In this document: one piece after another, positions 25,269 to 37,310 of the stretch
How the letters are laid out: every line of letters begins with the position of its first letter
Numbering within the stretch: position 1 is the first letter of the stretch
Source of the DNA: Halichoerus grypus
Taxonomy: Eukaryota > Chordata > Mammalia > Carnivora > Phocidae
DNA length: 64,000 bases
NCBI RefSeq assembly: GCF_964656455.1
Contig: NC_135719.1
Location: 78,401,562-78,465,561 of the forward strand
Direction: 5' to 3'
Program-made: the position numbers and the translations under genes
The notes under the pieces: model-generated
What the model saw: the letters and a program-made list of their open reading frames with translations, nothing else
The model's database searches: none
What the model was told of the DNA's origin: nothing

Positions 25269-25424
25269 GAAAATGTGTTTTAAAGGAAAATTATAAATCA
25301 GTGCAAGTTAAACTATCAAAACAGAAACAAAAAAAAGTAGAAAAATTCTTTGACTTTCAATAAACCTATATATTCCACAGTTATATATCACTAGTGCATT
25401 ATTACAAAAAGTTTTTCTTTTTCT

Positions 25425-26545
25425 TTTTTTTTTTTACTTTTCTGTTGTTGTTAACAAACTTTATTTTTAGATTTACAGAAAAATTTCATAGATAGTACAT
25501 CGAGTTCCCATATTCCTTACATCCAGTTTCCCCTATTGTGGTGCATTTGTCACAACTAATGAATTGATATTGATGCATTATTATTAACTAAAGCCCACAC
25601 TTTATTCAGATTTCCTTAGTTTTTACCTAATGTCCTTTTTCTGTTCCAGAATCCTATCCAGGATAGCACATTAGATTTAGTCCTCATGTCTCCTTAGGCT
25701 CCTCTTGGCTGTGACACTTTCTCAGACTGTCTTCATTTTTTTTTTAATATTTTATTTATTTATTTGACAGGGAGAGAGAGAGAGAGCACAAGCAGGGGGA
25801 GCGGCAGGTAGAGGAAGAGGGAGAAGCAGGCTCCCTGTTGAGCAGAGAGCCTGACATGGGGCTCGATCCCAGGACCCTGGGATCATGACCTGAGCCGAAG
25901 GCAGACGCTTAACTGCCTGAGCCACCCAGGTGCCCCTGGACTGTCTTCATTTTTGATGACCATGAAGGTTTTGAGTGTTACTGGTTGGGTATCTTATAAG
26001 ATGCCCCTGCATTGGAATGTGTCTGATGTTTCCTAATGATTATACTGGGGTTATAGATTTGGGGGAGGAAGTCCACAGAGGTAAGTGCCATTTTATCCTA
26101 TCAAGGATACATAATGTTGAGACTAATCACTGTTGCTAATGTTGACTTTTATCACCTGGCTGAAGCAGTCTTTGTCAGGTTTCTTCACTCTCAAGTTACC
26201 TTTTCCCTCACTTCTCATACTGTCCTCTTTGGAAGGAAGTCGTTATGCACACTGACCACTTAAGGAGTGGGGTGCTATGCTTCACCTCTTAAACATGAAA
26301 TATTTACATAAATTATTTAGAATTCTTCTGCATGGGAAAATTTTCTCTTCTCCACTTATTTATTTGTTGAATTACTTATTTATACCAGTGTAGATTCATG
26401 AATTTTTATTTTACATTCTGGGTTATAATCCAATAGTACTTTATTTATTTGGTTACTCAAATTGTTCCAGCTTTGGCCCTTGGGAGCTCTTTGAATTGGC
26501 TCCTGTGTCCCTTTGACATGTCCCCATAACTCTCGGGTTTTTTTT
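25425..26545 (-). repeat. Ancient L1 3' UTR region, interrupted by a SINE
   Basis: Long reverse segment recognised as old L1 untranslated sequence: gtttcccctattgtggtgcat, gatttccttagtttttaccta, ctccttaggctcctcttggc, ggaaggaagtcgttatgcac, taatccaatagtactttatt. A SINE occupies 25741-25938. Non-coding. Confidence 0.65.
25741..25938 (-). repeat. Can-SINE (SINEC), reverse, perfect 16-bp TSD
   Basis: Reverse copy ending ...gagccacccaggtgcccc. Duplication gactgtcttcattttt at 25725-25740 and 25939-25954. Inserted in an ancient L1. Confidence 0.97.
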
Positions 26546-28186
26546 TTAAGCAACCTGTTTGCTTTTTAATGGATTTTGTTTGGTCTAGTAGTAAGTCTAA
26601 TATCATTTAGCTCCATTATTCTGTGAGCATTTCTCTTTTCCATTATTAAAGTAATAGACAATAATGAAAATTGAAAGATAAAAGTAGAAAAAAAGTGCAA
26701 TTCAATCTTTATTACTTGAGTGTGTTCTCTTGAAGTGTCTTCTTTTTTCTGACTTTGCATACTTTCACCATTTCTTTTTCTTTAAAAATAGGTCTAATCG
26801 TTCTTTGTAAATAATTTCATATTTGGGTTATATCTATTTAACAATATATTATGAACATTTTCCTGCCTCATTAATATATATCACTTAAAATGTTCTACAT
26901 AGATCAATTAACCTTTCCTTTTAATTGATTAAAATTAGCCCATAAATATCCTCGGTGTATTGCATAATGATGCATAGCAGGTCTTTACACAGGGACTGAA
27001 TAAATTAGCTATTTAGAGAGTTTCGATATTTCTTAATTATAAATAGTGTTGAAAGGAGTGTGTGTGAGGCTACAAGTTAAATACTTTTACATATTTAAGA
27101 TTTCTAGAAGTTGAGCAGAGTCCAATAATAGCATCAATATTTTTGAAGCTCTTAGTTCATGATTAGATTATATAAAATTGAGCAAATTGTGTGAGGCTAA
27201 CCATTGAAAGAAAGGGAAAAATATTGTCCATTCTACCCAAATAATCAAGGGATCACTCGTTGAGAATGTCAACAAAATGGTCTGATTAATGAGACATAAG
27301 TCTTAAGTTTTTCTTGTTAAATATGTTTTCACTCACTTCATCAACATCTCTATTGATGGCCTTTATAACATGTATTATGGAGAATATGAGTAATTTGTCT
27401 ATTTTCAAGGAGCTTAAAAATGATCTGGGGAAAGAAGAATCACAACACTAGAAATGAGAGAACTCAAATTAGAACAGATTTGTCTAGCTCTTGTTCTAGG
27501 GTTACTTCAATTTCAGAATATTAATACCTAACGGACATGGTATACCTAGAGAATAAGTAAATTGGTAGAGCACATGAAATGGACCATAAGTATAGTGGAA
27601 ATTGTTATGGGTTTTGTACTAGGGAAAGTTTTATTATTTAGAAGAGAAGTCTCCAAGTGTCCCTAAGAATATGGTTATATAGACAGAGGAATTCGTCTAC
27701 CTAAAAAGAAGAAAACATGTAGAGATAAGAAAAAATGGATGGGGAATGTGGAAAACCATGAATTTGCTTTTACCAAAACAGAAGTTGTATTTTTGCACTA
27801 TTAGAAAACAGTATTGGATATTTAGAGTGGTTGAGAGGCTGATTGTGAAGGCCTTGGTGAACTTGGGGATTGATAATGGAGTTATTTAATTGTAGGTTTT
27901 TAAAGAAGACAATAATAGGATGAAAACAGAATTTTATGAGTAATGTTCAATTCCTTAAAGAAAACTGTATTTGTGGGTAATTACATTGTGCATCATCAAC
28001 AATATTGAATTCTATATAGTTGTAAAATGCTGTAGATTTTCATGTGCTCATAGGAATATATTTTTATCGTATTGACAACCCAAGGAAAATAACTATGCAT
28101 ATGAACACCATTCTCTCAATAAATAGTATTGAACACTATTGTCTTAATAAATAGCATATAAATGTAAATATATACTAATACCCCCA

Positions 28187-28188
<2 letters not shown>
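26546..28188. other. Intergenic, nothing recognised
   Basis: About 1.6 kb of AT-rich sequence without a gene or a repeat I can name. Confidence 0.4.

Positions 28189-28218
<30 letters not shown>
28189..28218. repeat. (AC)15 microsatellite
   Basis: Uninterrupted AC dinucleotide repeat of 15 units preceded by cccccacc. Likely length-variable between individuals. Confidence 0.97.
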
Positions 28219-28220
<2 letters not shown>

Positions 28221-28499
28221 TGCTAATGTGTATATTACTTTTCTCAAAGGCTATCCAGGAAACAAACTGTTAAGAGTTATCATCCTGCTATGTGTGGCAT
28301 GTTTTCTTTTCCATTAGTATAAGCTACTTTGATCTTTTTCTAAAGCAAATTAGGGAAAAATACATACTTCTAACGATTTTTTTAGAATAGTTACTCTTTC
28401 TGTTTAAAAATGCTCACATTCAATTTGACAGTTAAAAATATGTTTAAAGTTCCTAATTTACATGGATTTTGCTTTAACACTGTTTTTAATCTAGATCCT

Positions 28500-28600
28500 G
28501 AATATTCATTATATATTTCATTCATTCATTCACTCCTTCAATAGATATTTGAGTAGTCATACAGTATTCCAGATGCTAGAATGTGTATAACTACTTCATG
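28500..28600. repeat. Possible ancient dispersed repeat
   Basis: ttcattcattcattcactcc followed by aatagatatttgagtagtc and tattccagatgctagaatg resembles a common old mammalian dispersed repeat. Family not determined. Confidence 0.3.
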
Positions 28601-29854
28601 TATATTTGAAGTCTGTCCTGTTCTCTTGAAATGCAGTTTCAAAAATGAGATTTCAAAAAGCATTAGTATGAATCTTTAAAGGATTATCCATAAAACTGAA
28701 AGGAGATATAACCTTTCTAGACACAGAAAGGAATAACTTTACATACTAAATAAGACTTAGCACTTTGCATCAATCCAAGGTTCTCAGAGTAGGAAATCGA
28801 CTTGAGGATATGTGTATATGGGGAAAAAATACATCCTCTGTTGGATAAATGTACCCATGGGGTGTCTCAGAGAAACAGAGTGTACAGCATCATGATGCTT
28901 CTTCCTTCTGTTTCTGATGACTGGGAACGTAAGTTGCAGGAAATTGATGGGATTACAGGATAAGGAGATGCAAGGCTATTCCCGGGATTCACGTGAGGCA
29001 CATTCCCCTGAAAGTATTTTCTCCATTCTGGTAAGAAATAATGACACAAAAGGAAGGCTATACTTTATTTACTGAAGGAGCTTTATAAGACTCTAGATAA
29101 TTGAGAAACCATTAATGATGAAAATAATTTTTTAGAGCAAAACCAGTAAAATCAGTGCTGTTATAAGCATGGGCTGATGGGAAAGTTATACCATAAATTT
29201 AGATGACTGTACTGAAAGAACTGTATTTCTATTATCCATATAAATCAGTTACCTCAAGCCACCTCATTTTGTCATTTTGAAGCTTGTGATAAATAAAAAT
29301 GCACAGTCCAAACAACAATCCTTTTTATAGCCATCAACAAGTAAATGAATGAATACCAACTAAAAATGAAATAAATTCAGTTCCATTTCTCTGTGGACCT
29401 GTGCATCCTTGGTACTTTCTGCTTAAAATCCTAGAAGAGACGTTTGATGTGAATGATGTTAAATGTTGAGTGAATAATTTTTACATGGTTAATATATATA
29501 ATAATATATGTCATATATATAATTATATGGTTTCACTCTTACAAGTGTGCAATGACCATCACTGATACTAGCATGAGCTCTGAGGGTTTCATGTAAGAAT
29601 GGAGCAGGGAAGAGGCAATACATTTCTCAGGACCCAAAAACTTACAAGTAAGACTTAATTTAAGGTTTAATTAATAGTTCTTTACCAGAATCTCTTTCAA
29701 AATATGGGTCTTTAGAATCCTTGCTGTATTTTCTACATTTATCATTTCCAGGTTAAGAAACAATATTATTCTGTGAATGTAGAACCCACCACCATCATTA
29801 TCATATTTATGAACATCTTTATAGCACAAAGAGGCATTCAGTATCATGTAGTCT
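28601..29854. other. Intergenic, nothing recognised
   Basis: Upstream of the OR at 30250. Its untranslated exon(s) and promoter may lie here or further left; I cannot place them. Confidence 0.4.
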
Positions 29855-29990
29855 GATTGTTTTCATTTTATTTTACTGAGGAGGAAACTTAACCCTGGTA
29901 AGGAGATACTTGTCCTATGTTGCCCGCAATGAGTAGCTCAGCTAGGTGTTGTATTGAGGTCTTTGGATTCCAAGTTCACAATACAATGGT
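29855..29990 (-). repeat. MIR, degraded, reverse
   Basis: Reverse MIR signature: ttttactgaggaggaaactta, then gtagctcagctaggtg and ggtctttggattccaag. Ancient and diverged. Confidence 0.6.
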
Positions 29991-30186
29991 GATTTCATGT
30001 GCTGTTTTTATTTTTGTCTTTCAGAAATGTATATTCTGAATTCTCCTTGCTATTTGGTACACTTCTCTGGGACATTTCAGAAATCAATGACTAACAAAGT
30101 CACCCCCCAAAAGTAAGAGGTGCTTTAAGTTCAGGTACCCAGTCTAAGTATCAAAATTAGACACCAACATGAACCATCCTTTCTGT

Positions 30187-30207
30187 AACCACAACTTTTC
30201 TGCCCAG
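30187..30207 (+). promoter_or_regulatory. Candidate 3' splice site before the OR at 30250
   Basis: A pyrimidine-rich tract ending in TGCCCAG (AG at 30206-30207), 42 bases before the ATG. A second candidate with a longer pyrimidine tract ends at 30024 (tttttgtctttcag). Only transcripts would decide. Confidence 0.4.
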
Positions 30208-30249
30208 GATTCTCACTCAATTTGATTATGATGGGATAAAGTTGACAAC

Positions 30250-31188
30250 ATGGAAAGGGCAAACCATTCGGTGGTGTCTGAGTTCATTTTGCTGGGACTT
30301 TCCAAATCTCAGACTCTTCAGATTCTATTCTTCCTAGGATTCTCTGTGGTCTATGCTGGGATTGTGTTAGGAAACCTCCTCATCTTGGTCACCGTGATCT
30401 TTGACTCACGCCTTCACACACCAATGTATTTTCTGCTTATCAATCTCTCCTGTATTGATATGATCCTAGCTTCTTTTGCTACCCCTAAGATGATTGTGGA
30501 TTTCCTCCGAAAACAGAAGACCATCTCTTGGTGGGGATGTTATTCTCAGATGTTCTTCATGCACCTCCTAGGTGGGAGTGAGATGATGTTGCTTGTAGCC
30601 ATGGCAATAGACAGGTATGTTGCCATATGCAAACCCCTCCATTACATGACCATCATGAGTCCACGAGTGCTCATTTGGCTGCTGTTATCCTCCTATACAG
30701 TTGGATTTGTGCACTCATCTAGTCAGATGGCTTTCATGTTGAATTTGCCCTTCTGTGGTCCCAATGTGGTGGACAGCTTTTTCTGTGACCTTCCCCTTGT
30801 GATCAAACTTGCCTGCAAGGACACCTACCTGCTACAACTGCTGGTCGTTGCTGACAGTGGCCTCCTGTCCCTGGTCTGCTTCCTCCTCTTGCTTGTCTCC
30901 TACACGGTCATCATATACTCAGTCAGGCACCGTGCTGCCAGTGGTTTGGCCAAGGCCTTCTCCACTCTGTCAGCACACATCACAGTTGTGACTCTCTTCT
31001 TTGCCCCATGTGTCTTTATCTATGTATGGCCCTTCAGCAGATATTCTGTCGATAAAATTCTCTCTGTGTTTTACACAATTTTCACTCCTCTCTTAAATCC
31101 TATTATTTATACATTAAGGAATCAAGAAGTAAAAGCAGCCATGAAGAAGATAAGGACTCGACATATAACTTCAAAACATACTTTGTAG
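30250..31188 (+). CDS. OR4K13: Olfactory receptor 4K13-like, intact
   Basis: Odorant-binding GPCR of olfactory neurons, expected to signal through Golf and cAMP. 312 residues in one exon with no interruption. Seen in order: sequon NHS (5-7), GN in helix 1 (41-42), TPMYFLL (57-63), C97 and C179 for the extracellular disulfide, MAIDRYVAIC (118-127) with an intact DRY, SY (217-218) in helix 5, KAFSTLSAH (235-243) at helix 6, and PLLNPIIY (280-287) in helix 7. The start is fixed by MERANHS, which matches the amino end of human OR4K13 as I remember it; similarity continues along the whole protein, including the unusual ISWWGCYSQ before helix 3. The C-terminal tail is somewhat longer than I recall for human. 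The symbol is from memory, not a search, and another OR4K gene is possible. A truncated L1 follows 115 bases after the stop. Confidence 0.93.
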   Translation: MERANHSVVSEFILLGLSKSQTLQILFFLGFSVVYAGIVLGNLLILVTVIFDSRLHTPMYFLLINLSCIDMILASFATPKMIVDFLRKQKTISWWGCYSQMFFMHLLGGSEMMLLVAMAIDRYVAICKPLHYMTIMSPRVLIWLLLSSYTVGFVHSSSQMAFMLNLPFCGPNVVDSFFCDLPLVIKLACKDTYLLQLLVVADSGLLSLVCFLLLLVSYTVIIYSVRHRAASGLAKAFSTLSAHITVVTLFFAPCVFIYVWPFSRYSVDKILSVFYTIFTPLLNPIIYTLRNQEVKAAMKKIRTRHITSKHTL

Positions 31189-31303
31189 ATGATGCTTCTG
31201 AAGAAATAATCTCTTGTGTGGACATTTTAAGGAATGAACTTTTAAGCTATTTCAAGTTCTGTAAAAGGAACCAGTAGGTACAACTTTTAAAGAGCAAACC
31301 CCT

Positions 31304-31431
31304 TGTATTAAAGAGGGCACATTCTGCTTGGAGCACTGGGTGTTATACTCAAACAATGAATCATGGAACTCTACATGAAAAACTAATGATGTAATGTATG
31401 GTGAGTAACATAACATAATAATAATAATAAA
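31304..31431 (+). mobile_element. 128-bp L1 3' end with TSD, downstream of the OR
   Basis: Very short 5'-truncated carnivoran L1: gagcactgggtgttatac to the tail aataataataataaaaa. Flanked by aaagagcAaacccctt at 31288-31303 and aaagagcCaacccctt at 31432-31447. It lies in the same orientation as the OR and its tail contains AATAAA at 31426-31431. Confidence 0.92.
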
Positions 31432-31447
31432 AAAGAGCCAACCCCTT

Positions 31448-32199
31448 TTCTTGTCACTGTCAGTGGTTAAACACATGACATGTACAGTCTGGAAGACGTG
31501 CATTTAAATCCTCTCTTCACTACTTCTCCTCATGCAAATTTGAAAAAATGAATAAATTCTCTTTATCTACTTAGTTTATCTACAAAACTTCTTTATATGT
31601 TTCTTTTATTATTTTGACATGTTTTTAATCTTCACAATTATTATTACTACTTCTATTATGCTTGTAGTTATTACTGCTGCTATTATAGTTGTAGTTAATA
31701 TTGGGAATCTCTATGTAGAAAATGCACACAGATGATGCCTCACATAGCCACGTAGCTGAGTGCCTGACTATTTGGTGCTAGAAAAACACATTTTGTAGAT
31801 GATCCCTAGTTAACGTGTATTAACTTTTAGTTACTCTTTTGCCCCAGATACAGTACCTCCAACCATGCTTCACATATTTTGTGAGCCCACAATGTGCCAG
31901 GAGGTATATCCAGGGTTTCAGGAAGCTTACAGTCCTTGGATGAAAAGAGTGAACTAAATTTGTAAACATGTTGTGGCATGGACAGTATTATAGTACATGG
32001 TTGAAAGTCCAACACAACTTTATCAGTAATAACACTAATATTTGTCTCTTCCTTTTTTTCTGAATCCATGGGTAAATTGATTCAGAGCCCACAGGGGGGT
32101 AAGAGGTGATCAATACTCCTGAAAAGTCTACAATCAATTCTTAGTAGCAGTATCAAGCTTTTATTTTCATTTTCAAAATATAGTTTACAAATAGAAAAT
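31448..32199. other. Intergenic, possible ancient repeat at 31840-31960
   Basis: gagcccacaatgtgccagg and gaagcttacagtccttgg resemble an old mammalian dispersed repeat. Nothing else recognised. Confidence 0.35.
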
Positions 32200-32213
32200 A
32201 ATCACTCTCTTTA

Positions 32214-32403
32214 TTATTTTACTTTTTTGAGGGAGAGAGAGTGTGTGCAGGTGTGAATGGGGAGGGGCAGAGAGAGAGAAACTTTAACAGGCTCCACGTC
32301 CTGTGCAAGCCTGACGCAGGCTCTATCTCACGACCCTGAGATCATGACCTGAGCTGAAATCAAGAGTCAGACATTTAGCTGACTGAGCCACACTGGTGCC
32401 CCA
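32214..32403 (-). repeat. Can-SINE, older subtype, reverse
   Basis: Reverse copy, diverged: GA-rich block, tctatctcacgaccctgag, and gctgactgagccacactggtgcccc. Flanked by aatcactctctt/aatcactcttta. Confidence 0.88.
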
Positions 32404-32429
32404 AGAATCACTCTTTAGTGTAGAATTCT

Positions 32430-32630
32430 GTGAGTATTGAAAAATGCAGAGTCATGTAACTATCACAATGAGAATACAGGAGAATTTCATCGACCCTCAA
32501 ATTCCCCTGTGCTCCTTTGTGGTCCACCTCTCTCGCTCCTGTCTTCTGGCCCTGAAAAAAGCGATCTGTTATTTATACCTAGTTTGCCTTTCCTAGACTG
32601 TCACATAAGTAGAATCATATAGTAAGTAAC
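32430..32630 (-). repeat. Ancient L1 3' UTR, left part
   Basis: Old reverse L1 sequence (tttgcctttcctagactgtcac, ataagtagaatcatatagta). Its continuation appears at 33866-33930 (gcatggcttctttcactcaac, ttgagattcattca), so a younger L1 at 32631-33865 split it. Confidence 0.6.
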
Positions 32631-33865
32631 CTTTTTAAAAAGTTTTTCTTTAAATTCCAGTTAGTTAACATACAGTGTAATATTAGTTTCAGGTGTAAAA
32701 CAGTGATTCAGCACTTCCATATAACACCCAGTACTCACCACAACAAGTGCCCTCCATAAACCCTATCACTATTTAACCCACCCCCTCACCTACCCCCTGG
32801 TAACCATCAATTTGTTCTCTATAGATAAGAATCTGTTTCTTGGTTTGCTTCTCTTTCTCTTTTTTTTCCCCTTTGCTCATTGCTTCTTAAATTCCACATA
32901 TGAGTGAAATCATGGTATTTGTCTTTCTCTGACTGACTTATTTTGCTTGGCATTAATACTCTCTATCTCCATCCATGTCATTGCCAATGGTGACATTTGA
33001 TTCTTTTTTATGGCTGAATAATATTCCATTATATATATAGAGAGAGAGATATAATATATCTCCTTCGTCCTATCCATTCATCAGTCAATGAACGTTTGGA
33101 CTGTTTACGTAATTTGGCTATTGTAGATAATGGTGGTATAAATAGTGTATTAAGTAATTTTGTATTCTTTGGGTAAATACCTAGTAGTGTAATTGCTGGA
33201 TCATAGGGTAGTTCTATTTTTGATTATTTGAGGAACCTCCATACTGTTTTCCAGAGTAGCTGCACCGGTTTGCATTCCCACCAACAGTGCAAGAGGATTC
33301 CCCTTTCTCTACATCCTCACCTGCACCTAGTATTTCTTTTGTTGTTAATTTTAGCCATTCCGACAGGTGTGAGGTGGTATCCATGTAGTTTTGATTTGCA
33401 TTCCCCTGATGGTGAGTGATATTGAGCATCTTTTCATGTGTCTGTTGCCACCTGGATGTCTTCTTTGGAAAAATGTCTATTCTGCCTTTTTTTTTTTGAA
33501 GATTGTATTTTTCTTTATTTGACAGAGAGAGACACAGCGAGAGAGGGAACACAAGCAGGGGGAGTGGGAGAGGGAGAGGGAGAAGCAGGCTTCCCACAGA
33601 GCAGGAAGCCCGACTCGGGGGCTCGATCCCAGGACCCTGGGATCGTGACCTGAGCTGAAGGCAGACGCTTAACGACTGAGCCACCCAGGCGCCCCTATTC
33701 TGCCCTTTTTGTAATTGGATTATTTGGGGATTTTTGTTGCTGAATTGTATAAGTTCTTTATATATTTTGGATACTAACTCTTTAACAGTTATGTCATTTG
33801 CAAATATCCTCTCCCATTCCACAAGTTGCCCTTTAGCTTGTTTATTGTTTTCTTTGCTGTGTAGA
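32631..33865 (-). mobile_element. Carnivoran L1, 5'-truncated, nested in an older L1
   Basis: Reverse L1 3' UTR and ORF2 end: gttagttaacatacagtgtaat, cataacacccagtactcacc, ggctgaataatattccatta, ggaacctccatactgttttcc. No long open frame. Flanked by a short agtaagt duplication (32621-32627, 33865-33871). A SINE is nested at 33493-33695. Confidence 0.85.
33493..33695 (-). repeat. Can-SINE (SINEC), reverse, nested in L1
   Basis: Reverse copy ending ...gagccacccaggcgcccc. Duplication tattctgccTttttt at 33478-33492 and tattctgccCttttt at 33696-33710, one mismatch. It interrupts the L1 at 32631-33865. Confidence 0.96.
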
Positions 33866-33930
33866 GTAAGTTGAGCATGGCTTCTTTCACTCAACATAAT
33901 GCCTTTGAGATTCATTCAATAGCAAGTTGT
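33866..33930 (-). repeat. Ancient L1 3' UTR, right part
   Basis: Resumption of the older L1 split by the carnivoran L1 to the left. Confidence 0.5.
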
Positions 33931-35589
33931 GTTTATCATTATAAATCTATGTTACATTTTAATATTTATTAAGTATCCTCATTGCTATTCTTCCTCAAAT
34001 TGTCTTGAAACCAGTTCAGTTATTCATTGATATTAACTAGAATGTTTTTATCAAATAACATGAATACTAAGTAATTATATATGCATTAATTTTATACATT
34101 GATATGGGAGAAATGTGATATTGACAATATTGGTCTTTTTAATCCTAGAACCTAGAATTCTGCACTTATTCAGGCCTTCTTTTGTATCCCCCAGTGATGT
34201 TTTATAGCTTTCTTCATTAAATACTGAAACTATTAAACTTATGAATTAATTTTATTTTAATTTTTATGAGGTCATTTTTACTCATAACATTTTGATATTT
34301 CTGTAATGAAGGAAAGAGATATATTTATATATATATTTACTTGAAATTAGTCACTGATCTGAACACTCTAATTCATTGAAATTTTTAGTCAATTTTTCAG
34401 GCTTAGAATATAATATTTCAACTATGATAATCTTATGTTCTCCTATTATTTTTCAACATCTTATTTCATATGTTAGCTCATGACATGTCTAGGACTTAAT
34501 ACAGTTTTGAAATTTTTCCTGAATGCTAAAGAATAAAATAGATACATGTCATAAAAGGTCTGACACATCTGTACACTAATAAGGAGAATTACTGATTTTA
34601 ACATGTTTCTACAATATGGTGAGTATTTTACACATTTTTATAAAAATGACACATATTTGGGAGGTTAACAACTACCAATCACACTTGGCTTATTTGACAT
34701 GGAAAAATTTGCTAATTTCATTGGCGCGATTATGAACATTTCCAATGGGTTGAAGTAAATCTTTTATAACTGTAGAAGAAATCTAAGAAAATGAAATCTA
34801 AAGTTGGGTGTTAAAACTAAGCAAAAACTGGAAGAAGTTTACAAGCAGCTTGCTTGCCACCTAGTGGCTGCAATCTCCTGTGTTTCTCTTTCATGTTTTA
34901 ACAAAAACCAAGAATTAGGAAGGAGGATTTATAAGAATGGTCTGGAGTCTTTGCAGTCCCCCAATAGGCAATCGAAATGAAGCCTATACCTTCCAAAGAG
35001 GCAGTCAAGCTGATTACCATCTCAGCATTACCCAAAATAGCTATTTTCACAGACAAATTTTAATGTTATTTTAAGGGCTTCCCACCCACTAAGGGCTTAG
35101 AATTCAGCTAAGTCTAGAATTCCAGGGGACATCACAACTCGTTAAGTCACCATTAGGAGTTAGAGTATTCTGAAAAAGGCAAGGCAGACTAATACCTAGA
35201 AATTATCTGTACGTCAAAATCATGGTTCATGATTTTTAAATCTATTGCCTGCCATAAATTTACAAGACTTAGTTGTCTTTAACTTCCCTAAAAGTATGGA
35301 TGATCCTTCCAAATTTCAAAAGGAACTAAAAATATATATACTTCTCATCATTTGAATTTGCAAGGCTGAACCCTTTGCTCAGAATTGTTCTGCCAGATGA
35401 TTTTACTTTGAGCATAATCGGTCAGATAGTTGGTGTGTATAAAGGAAAGTAGGGCTTGTTTGAGGCTACTAAAGAGAGAGTGGCCAAAAGCAGTTCTTCT
35501 GTCTGTATCTAAAAGACAGTATTTGAAAAATTAATTAAGTAAATAATTAGACTGTCTAGGGAAGTCTTTGAGTTTCTCAGTCTTATAAG
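33931..35589. other. Intergenic, nothing recognised
   Basis: About 1.65 kb without a supportable gene or repeat. Confidence 0.4.
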
Positions 35590-35725
35590 TGAGGTGCTCT
35601 TTTCATCCCCATTTTCTGTATGAGGAAACGGAGGCAGAAGGCTTTCATAACGTACCTAACTTTCCACAGCTAGAAGGGAAAGGACCAGATTCCAACTTGT
35701 CTGTTTTTAGAAGCTGTGCACGTCT
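35590..35725 (-). repeat. MIR, degraded, reverse
   Basis: ccccattttctgtatgaggaaac, ggaggcagaaggctttc and actttccacagctagaaggg follow the reverse MIR order. Confidence 0.6.
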
Positions 35726-36084
35726 TTATAATTCTATGCTACCTCTAACAGTATTAACCAAATTCTGGAAACACATTTGTAAATTACCTCCTTTCCAAAT
35801 CCAGAAGTTGTTTAAAATATAACAGAGGGCTGGGAAGCTGACTCCATGGACAAATAATGCAAAGGCTTATTTATTGCTCTCATATACTTGAGTCAAAGAA
35901 AAGTGATGTAGAAACTTTCAAATCTAAGAGTCACTCAAAGGAATTGGGTTTTAAAAATGACTGCATATAATAAAGAGGATGAAATTTATAAATAGTGTTG
36001 ATTGAAAAAAGGTAAACACAAAATAGTAAATGGTTTATATTTCTGCCCACAGAAAGTCTAAATAGAGGTATAGTCTTTACCAAA

Positions 36085-36485
36085 CTCAAACTTGTCCTGC
36101 TCCCAATGTGCTGTAAGCCGAATTCTGAGACACTGGTTTTGAAGCAAAGAAAGCTTTATTATGAGAAGGCAGCCCAAGGAGAAGACAGGGAATCATTCTC
36201 AAAGCTGCCTTGCCCTGTTGGGCCTAGGCACAGCTTATAGACATGAGAGGAAGGTAATGGGTTTCTTGAAAACTTGGTGGGATGTCCTTGAAACTCTCTG
36301 GAGGTAAGCATTCTTCTGGACAATGTGGCATTACTGGGACCTGGTATGATTAGATATGTCAAGACTAATGTTACTGTCCAGCCCCCATAAGTTTCTACAA
36401 TCAGTGGGTAAATGGGGAGTAGTGGTAAAAAAGGCAAAGCTAATGATTGATCATGCATGATGTTAAGAGGCGCATAAACCACAAT
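36085..36485 (-). repeat. Probable ERV long terminal repeat
   Basis: On the minus strand an AATAAA (36149-36158 region, ...cataataaagctttc...) is followed by a sequence resembling R/U5, and preceded by a U3-like stretch. It adjoins gag-like sequence to its right, as a 3' LTR of a minus-strand provirus would. Exact ends and a target duplication are not resolved. Confidence 0.45.
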
Positions 36486-37310
36486 TAAGTAGGGAACAAA
36501 ACAGAACGTAGAGCCAAGTTAATAATGCAACTAATACAACTGTAGTCTGCTTATGCTTTCAAAACAGGTCCAGGAACCAAGCACCTGCCTCAACTCGCCA
36601 TTCTTATTTAATAATTCCTCAATCGTGGGGAATAGGGATAATGACTGCTCTAGCTGCTTCCTGCTAACAAGGGGCAAAGAGCGATAGCCAGGGGAGTGGA
36701 AGTGGAAAACCTGCCCTCAGAAATATTCTGGAGTGTCTGGGCATGGGGCTTGGACCTTGCTTTTGAATGTTACTGTTTATCTGGGAGACTTTCCCGAGGT
36801 GGCAGCAGCTAGCAGAGTAGCATGCTGTCTTATTTTTACTTCTTTGTTTGTTTCTCTGTTTTCTGGACTCGATCCCATTTAGTAGAAAACTTAAAAGCAT
36901 TCCCTACCAATGCCCGGGTAACCATCTCTAAAGCTACCTCTACTTTTTGTAATTTCCTTTGAATATCTGGGGCACTTTGCTAATAAGAGTCCTATTTATC
37001 ACTTTTAAGTTTTCAGGTGCTTCAGGATCAATATCAGCATATTGGTGATATGCTTGTTGGAATCATTCAAGAAAAGATGAGGGGTCTTCTTGACACATCT
37101 GATTAACTTGTTGAACCTTATTTAGATTCTTTTGTCTGGTACTCCTGTTTTTATTCCTACTGGGATAAATTCTCAGTACTTTTGAAGTCTGGGGAGTCCT
37201 CCTGCATTTATATCTTGATTGGGGTCACAGGATAGCACCTTCTCTGGTGGCCCTAAAGCCTCTGCTCTGGAGGGATTGTTTGGAGCGAGGAGATGAAACC
37301 CAGGTTTGTT
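36486..37310 (-). pseudogene. Endogenous gammaretrovirus-like gag remnant
   Basis: Old retroviral remnant on the minus strand. The segment about 36930-37160 resembles the C-terminal capsid region of gammaretrovirus-type gag (a serine/proline-rich turn, a leucine-rich helix with a tyrosine-containing YxxY-like stretch, and a DPE-like turn). It is followed by a charged lysine/arginine-rich segment near 36800-36900, as at the capsid-nucleocapsid junction. Frames are broken by stops and shifts; the only open part is 36664-36900. I see no zinc knuckle, protease, polymerase or envelope. Gag-like sequence runs almost directly into the LTR, so most of the provirus has been lost. It cannot encode a functional protein. 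Confidence 0.45.

Noticed and set aside
33214..33915. 233-codon minus-strand open frame
   Set aside because: It is a chance join of degraded L1 ORF2 and a nested SINE; the SINE interrupts any L1 protein.
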